Of a stretch of DNA of 64,000 nt, positions 58,882 through 64,000 are shown piece by piece. The stretch covers positions 96,200,993 to 96,264,992 of the forward strand of contig OV277861.1 in assembly GCA_922989275.2 (NCBI GenBank), in the 5' to 3' direction. This DNA is from Gari tellinella (Eukaryota; Mollusca; Bivalvia; Cardiida; Psammobiidae). Below the pieces are notes generated by a model. That model saw only the letters and a program-made list of their open reading frames with translations, was not told the origin of the DNA and ran no database searches. Both the position numbers and the translations under genes were made by a program. Within the stretch, counting starts at the first letter, position 1; each line of letters opens with the position of its first letter.

Positions 58882-59995
58882 ACAAGAGCCGCATGTGGCC
58901 CTAAATCGCTCACCTGGTACCCATGATTACGATCATGTAAATGGACCAGTAATGATTAAGTTTTTACTAATTCACCCCCACCCACTGGTGGCCATGTTGT
59001 TTGAGCTAGGAAGATTATTTAAAGGAAACGTGCAAAGTGTCACCTATGAATCATTATTTGTGTAAAATCATTCTTAAATCAGACCAATAGTTTCAGAGAA
59101 TTTTTTGTTAAAGTTTTTCTATGCAGAAATATAAGGAAAACTTGCCCCACCCACTGGCGGCCATGTTTTTTAAGATAACAAAATGATTTTAAGAAATCTA
59201 GTAGAGGATCATCAATTGACCATTTGTGTAAAATTATTTTGAATTTGGACCAGCAGTTTCAGAGAAGAAGATTTTAAAAGTTTTACTATACAGTAACATA
59301 AGGAAAACTTGCCCCACCCACTGGCGGCCATGTTTTTTAAGATAACAAAATGATTTTAAGACATCTGGTAGAGGTAGAGGATCATCAATTGACCATTTGT
59401 GTAAAATTATTTTGAATTTGGACCAGTAGTTTCAGAGAAGAAGATTTTTAAAGTTTTTACTATACAGTAACATAGGGAAAACCTGCCCCACCCACTGGCG
59501 GCCATGTTATTTTAGATATCAAAATAATTTTAAGAAATCTGGTAGAGGGTCACCCATGGATCATTTGCACAAAGTTACTTTCAAATCGGACCAGTAGTTT
59601 TTGACAAGAAGATTTCACTATATAGCCATATAAGGAAAATCTGCCCCACCCACTAGCGGCCATGTTTTTTAAGATAGAAAAATTATTTTAAGAAATCTGA
59701 TAGAGGGTCACCAATGGCACATTTGGGTAAAATTATTTTCAATTCCGACCTGTAGTTTTTGACAAGAAGATTTTTAAAGTTTTTTCAATTGGTTGCCATG
59801 GCAACCACAATTTCAACTGGATCACCTATATTTGAAGAAATCTGAGAGAGTACCCTACAAGGAACAATCCTATGAAGTTTTGATGAAATTGGCCCAGTGG
59901 TTTCCAAGAAGAAGATCTTTGAACAAAAAGTTTGACGACGGACGACGACGACGGACACAGGGCGATCACAATAGCTCGTGCCAGGTGAGCTAAAA
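58882..59995 (+). repeat. Hairpin-capped element, family A5
   Basis: The 5' end is ACAAGAGCCGCATGTGGC (hairpin), then AATCGCTCACCTGG. Five units of roughly 180 bp contain GCCCCACCCACTGGCGGCCA, TTAAGAAATCTGGTAGAGG and CCAGTAGTTTCAGAGAAGAA. The end has TTGCCATGGCAACCACAA, GACGACGACGACGGACACAG and CCAGGTGAGCTAAAAA. The last palindrome is reduced here. Confidence 0.8.
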
Positions 59996-60231
59996 ACAAT
60001 GTTTTAGTTGATCAGAACTATTCATTGTGCGGGCGGTAAAATTGTTGAGTCTGCCAATGAAGAGCTAGATTTGCCAGGATCTGCGAGACAAGCGCCCATA
60101 AATTATGAGGGATGCATGATGAGATGACATGATGATGATTACAGGAAGATGATTTCGGCTAATCTCATTTGTTCCAAAGCAGCCTGTTAGGATTAAAACC
60201 ACCAATCCGCCTTCCTTTTAGCTCTTACAGA

Positions 60232-60460
60232 GGAGAAAACGCTATTCTTTCCCAGTAAACGCTTTTACGCTTAAAGTACTATTTTCAGTGCAAACAGTTT
60301 GGATCCTGATCAGAGCCCGGGTAAACCCGGCGTCTGATCAGGCTCCAAACTGTTTGCCACTCAGATAACAATGAAAAGTCAGAATTGTCAAAACATTGTC
60401 CTTTTCTGCATTTTAGTGTTTTACGTTTGTGTGTAAACAGGAAAGAATAACGTTTTCTCC
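60232..60460. mobile_element. MITE with GGAGAAAACG ends
   Basis: GGAGAAAACGCTATTCTTTC at the left and GAAAGAATAACGTTTTCTCC at the right are inverted. The centre is the GCAAACAGTTTGGATCCTG palindrome around CCCGGGTAAACCCGG. The duplication is not clear. Confidence 0.7.
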
Positions 60461-60621
60461 ACTGTAGCAGAGGGGATCATCTCGGTCTAATAAACAGAAA
60501 ACATTCCCTATGACAAATAAGCCCCAGACAACCACAACAAAGGTAGAGGAACAGACTGCCTATTAAATACAAGTCTGACTCTAAATCAAACCTGTGGTAC
60601 ATGCTAAACATGTTTTCTAAA

Positions 60622-60867
60622 TCAACCCTTTACTCCATTGATACATGTACTCATGTTAACACAATTAATTTATTCCTTCACTCAAGTAAATAGTTTAATT
60701 TTATACAGTTATGAATATGCACAATAAAAATCCTTTATCTAAGCAGACTAAATACATAGTTTAAGCAGACTGGAAGTAAAGCAGAATGAATCCTGCTTTA
60801 ATTCCAGTCTGCTTTATGCAACCATTTCTCTTCAATACTAAAAATAAGCTATGGAGTACAGGGTTAA
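60622..60867 (+). mobile_element. M1 MITE copy, degraded
   Basis: CAACCCTTTACTCCATTGA at the left and AGCTATGGAGTACAGGGTTAA at the right, with palindrome GGAAGTAAAGCAGAATG at about 60770-60815. Confidence 0.65.
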
Positions 60868-62300
60868 ATATCTATTTGAATTATTGGGTTGCAACATACC
60901 AGCTGTTTATTATGAAACTTGGTAATCATTGTCAACTTTTAAGTCAATCTTGTATTAAGCGATCACTCTAGTGAATACCCATATTTTGTCTGGTATGGAG
61001 CTGTCTGTTTAATGCAGGATAAAACTAATTCAGAATGCTTCAGTAGGAGTTTTCTTCACTATTTCTACCCTGAGTTAATTAGTCTAACTAGTGTCATAAT
61101 GAAGAGGTATGCACACTGATTCGCAAGGTGTTTGCTTTATACAAGATTGACTGTATTTTTCACATTTCTTGCTGGAGAATATTGTTTATCTTGCAGAAAA
61201 TAATTTGTAAAACAGATAATAGCTATTAAATTGACATTTTTTGTGAATTCCACAAATATTTGCAAATGACAGTGCATGTTACACCAACAAACTTCAATTT
61301 TCCTTGATTTTACTTTCCCACAAAGTTTGACCCCTCTCAAACACAATTTCTTTTTTCTCAAGTTACAAGAGGTCAACCCTCCTTTTTTTGTATTTTGTTC
61401 TAGAGACATGGTAGATAATTTTAAGTGTGGTCACTAACTCACTATGAATGCCCCTGCCTAATTTTTGTAAAAATCTCAATTTTACTAAAATGTAAAAAAT
61501 GATTTTTGAGAAAAAAATGGACAATAAATTATTTTTTCCGAAATATAAGATTTTATTTTAATGTATTATGCAAAATATTTTATTTTTCTGCTTGTATTAG
61601 TATAAAACAATGTCTTAGGTATGAATGCATATATAAATTTTGATATTTAAGGTGAAAATTCGTTTAAAGACATCTCCTGACGACCTTTTGGTCATAACGC
61701 ATTGCCAGACAATTTCCTTGCAAAAAGCATGGGTCTTGTGCATATTGAACCATTGAAGCGTCTTGTGTGATAGTTTGGTTAGAAATAACCATTGAAAATC
61801 ACTAGAGCATGAGTATAATCTGGACCTCACCAGGTAAACTGCATGTGATTTGACAGTTACATTGACACCTCCAGAACAATATGCCGGTGGTCCCTCAATG
61901 GACTGAGGAAAAGTCTTTAACTCTGGAAAATGATGTAGTATTGAATACTGAATAAGATGGTGTATACGCTTTAACAGATTCGGAGAGCATTACCCATCTA
62001 AATCCTTAAAGAATGTTTGTATTTTTAAACAACTGTAGAAAGTATTAACGAAGCAAGTGATAATTAATTCCAAATATTGATTTTTTTCCCCCCGATCATC
62101 GCTAACGCTTAAATAACTCCCGAGGACGTGTTCTCTCGAAGTCTGGCTCAACGGTCTCGTTAGCCAGAACCACCGGAGTCGTTAATCTCTGCTATACAGT
62201 GTCTCTAGTATGATGTAGGACTGGAAAAGAGAATGGGTTAGACAAGAGATTTAATTTTTCTTTCAAATTACTTCAACACCCACTTTATGTATGGTACTAG
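60868..62300. other. Non-coding stretch, nothing recognised
   Basis: Frames on both strands are short and unrecognised. A partial CAGGGCTCC-type MITE (AGGGCTTCAGATATGAGGGA) begins near 62300. Confidence 0.35.
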
Positions 62301-62401
62301 GGCTTCAGATATGAGGGAGTACACTGAAAAAATCCAATAACAAATCCAACACATATTGAAAGTCCACAGCGATTTTTTTCCTTCTATAACTGCAGGGTTT
62401 T

Positions 62402-62525
62402 CCCCAGGCCATTTAAGCGCTGGGGTACCCCAGCGCCTTAATTTCTGAACCTCAATTGCCCCAGCGCCTTAAATTCTCGCCAGCGCTTAAAATCCGAGAC
62501 CCCAGCGCCTTAAAAATCCCCACTT
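62402..62525. repeat. Short repeats of CCCCAGCGCCTTAAA
   Basis: CCCAGCGCCTTAA occurs at about 62428, 62460 and 62501, with a variant at 62480. The first overlaps a perfect 20-bp palindrome, GCGCTGGGGTACCCCAGCGC, at about 62418-62437. Confidence 0.7.
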
Positions 62526-62669
62526 GCGAAACAGTGCTATTATCAAACTTGCTAAAAGGTCGTAAAACTATTCTTATCAGTATGTTAATTAAAGCGTGGG
62601 GTAGATGGGGCCTCTCAGCAGGAGACAATAATGCACACCTCTGATCGCGTTCCGCCCGAGGCAGTTGTA

Positions 62670-64000
62670 ATCGAAGGGGTATAAAAACCACTACCCGGAC
62701 CGAACCGAACCGAACCTAGCCGAAATTTGCCGGACCGAAAAAATATTCGGAGTTCCATTTTAAGCATAAAAATAATTTAAATTGGAAAATTTTGGTACGG
62801 ATAAAGTAAATGACCTATTATTTACACACTGTAAAAGTTTTATAACCATCAGAAATCTGAATGTTGAAAATAATGCGATTTTGTAATTTTAGGGGGTATA
62901 AAAGCCACTACCTTTCAAATTTCAGTTAATCCTGTTTTTCTTCTTAAAAACAGCTTTGTGTAATGTCATTCGATGAAAAACTTATATCAAACCTTGTTTA
63001 TTTTATGGCATGTACCAAAAAAAACATATTTGGGGAAACATAACTCTTAAATTCACATTAGAAGTGATTTTCGTGCCGGAATATAACGGTCCAGCGTAAT
63101 ATATTCATTTCCGTAAGAATCACACAAACTGTATTTTTCAGCCGTCTTATAGATGTGATATGCAGAATGCTTATATATTATCAGATATTGGATATTAATC
63201 TTTTAAATAAAGCAAAAAACCAGTTTTATTTGTTCAAATTCATTTGGAATATTAAAAAGTATTTTAATGATTGTTGAAAACGGTCTTAGAAGATAGAACA
63301 TTATTATAAACGTTGAACAATAATAGCAATTATTGACCATGCGTCTATTAAAATCATGCTATTAAACAATGCGAACAACAATTATCAAGTAATAAACCAT
63401 TCTGCATTAAGCTGCCACCTGTCTTCCTCTAGCTATAGTATTCTTAGTATATATACATGTACAGATATACACAATTTTCAATTGTCGCTTATTTATGTGC
63501 CTTATGTGCTACACTTATTGTGTTATTGATGATTATTATTCCTAGTTATATTAACTACAAGTTTGAGTACATTATCGTTTGATATTTGCTGGTCAGCAAA
63601 GAGATGTTGACTCGAAAATAAGAAAAAGAGATTTACTTTGTATACAGTACAACCTGTAAAACGGAATATCACCACAAGTGGCAACTTAATGCAAGACACA
63701 AGTAATGCAGAAACCTACACGGGTACAGGACTTTTCTGCATTAATTATGTCCTGCAATAAGCTGTCATACAAATGTAAGCTTTATGATTAAAAAGAATCT
63801 GATCATGATATATAATTCTGTCTTGAATTTTCACTGCATCCTCTGTATTCACAGTTGGTAACCCTCGCGTTCCTGAAAAAATATAGCAAGTTACATGTTA
63901 ACTTATTAATCTCTGAACTTCGAATGGACAAATGTAAATAGTCAATTATGACTTTCTTTGATAGCTTTTTTCAATTTATGGCAAAATGGAATACAGTGCT
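62670..64000. other. Non-coding stretch with two GGGTATAAAA-CCACTACC copies
   Basis: GGGGTATAAAAACCACTACC (about 62677) and GGGGTATAAAAGCCACTACC (about 62893) are near-identical short repeats about 216 bp apart. ACCGAACCGAACCGAACC lies after the first. No gene is supported to the end of the window. Confidence 0.45.

Overview
The window is animal nuclear DNA, AT-rich and gene-poor, and most likely comes from a bivalve mollusc. It carries split genes with GT-AG introns, several animal transposase families, two Penelope-like GIY-YIG open frames and dense palindromic MITEs. Its long dispersed elements have cores of tandem repeats of about 150-300 bp, the architecture of the pearl-type repeats described from oysters and clams. 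There are no operons, ribosome binding sites, CRISPR arrays or bacterial genes. The species assignment is inference from repeat style only. One host gene can be assembled with confidence: a cathepsin O-like papain-family cysteine protease (CTSO) on the minus strand. Eight exons lie between 56191 and 38320, their splice phases are mutually consistent, the catalytic Cys, His and Asn are all visible, and a stop codon ends the last exon. The first exon (signal peptide) was not found and probably lies upstream of 56191. Nearly every CTSO intron is filled with MITEs, some ending 10-25 bp from splice sites, and two introns hold Penelope-like insertions. Layout: 1-9300 is repeats and foldback MITEs. 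9900-14240 is a tandem-repeat element and a broken piggyBac transposase, each carrying a nested insertion. 15300-23150 holds remnants of a zinc-finger and possibly recombinase-like gene, invaded by a tandemly duplicated THAP9/P-element-like transposase segment. 23545-25480 is an SGNH-hydrolase-like pseudogene split by a repeat. 25978-31000 holds two large repeat elements around a Harbinger transposase relic. 31440-33870 holds gag-like and LINE-like relics. 35100-36370 holds a HECT-like fragment and an open C2H2 zinc-finger frame. 38300-56200 is the CTSO gene. 56300-64000 is repeats and unassigned DNA. The most striking non-genic signal is a set of unrelated-looking elements sharing one terminal design. 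The 5' end is ACAAGA followed by a short GC-rich hairpin. The core is tandem repeats and then a GGACG/GACA-rich stretch. The 3' end is a strong palindrome followed by TAAAA. Several copies sit inside recognisable older sequence, so insertion without an obvious target duplication into A-rich sites can be read directly. A second theme is palindromic MITEs whose termini begin CAGGG and which mostly leave 6-7 bp target duplications, down to a 36-bp perfect palindrome.
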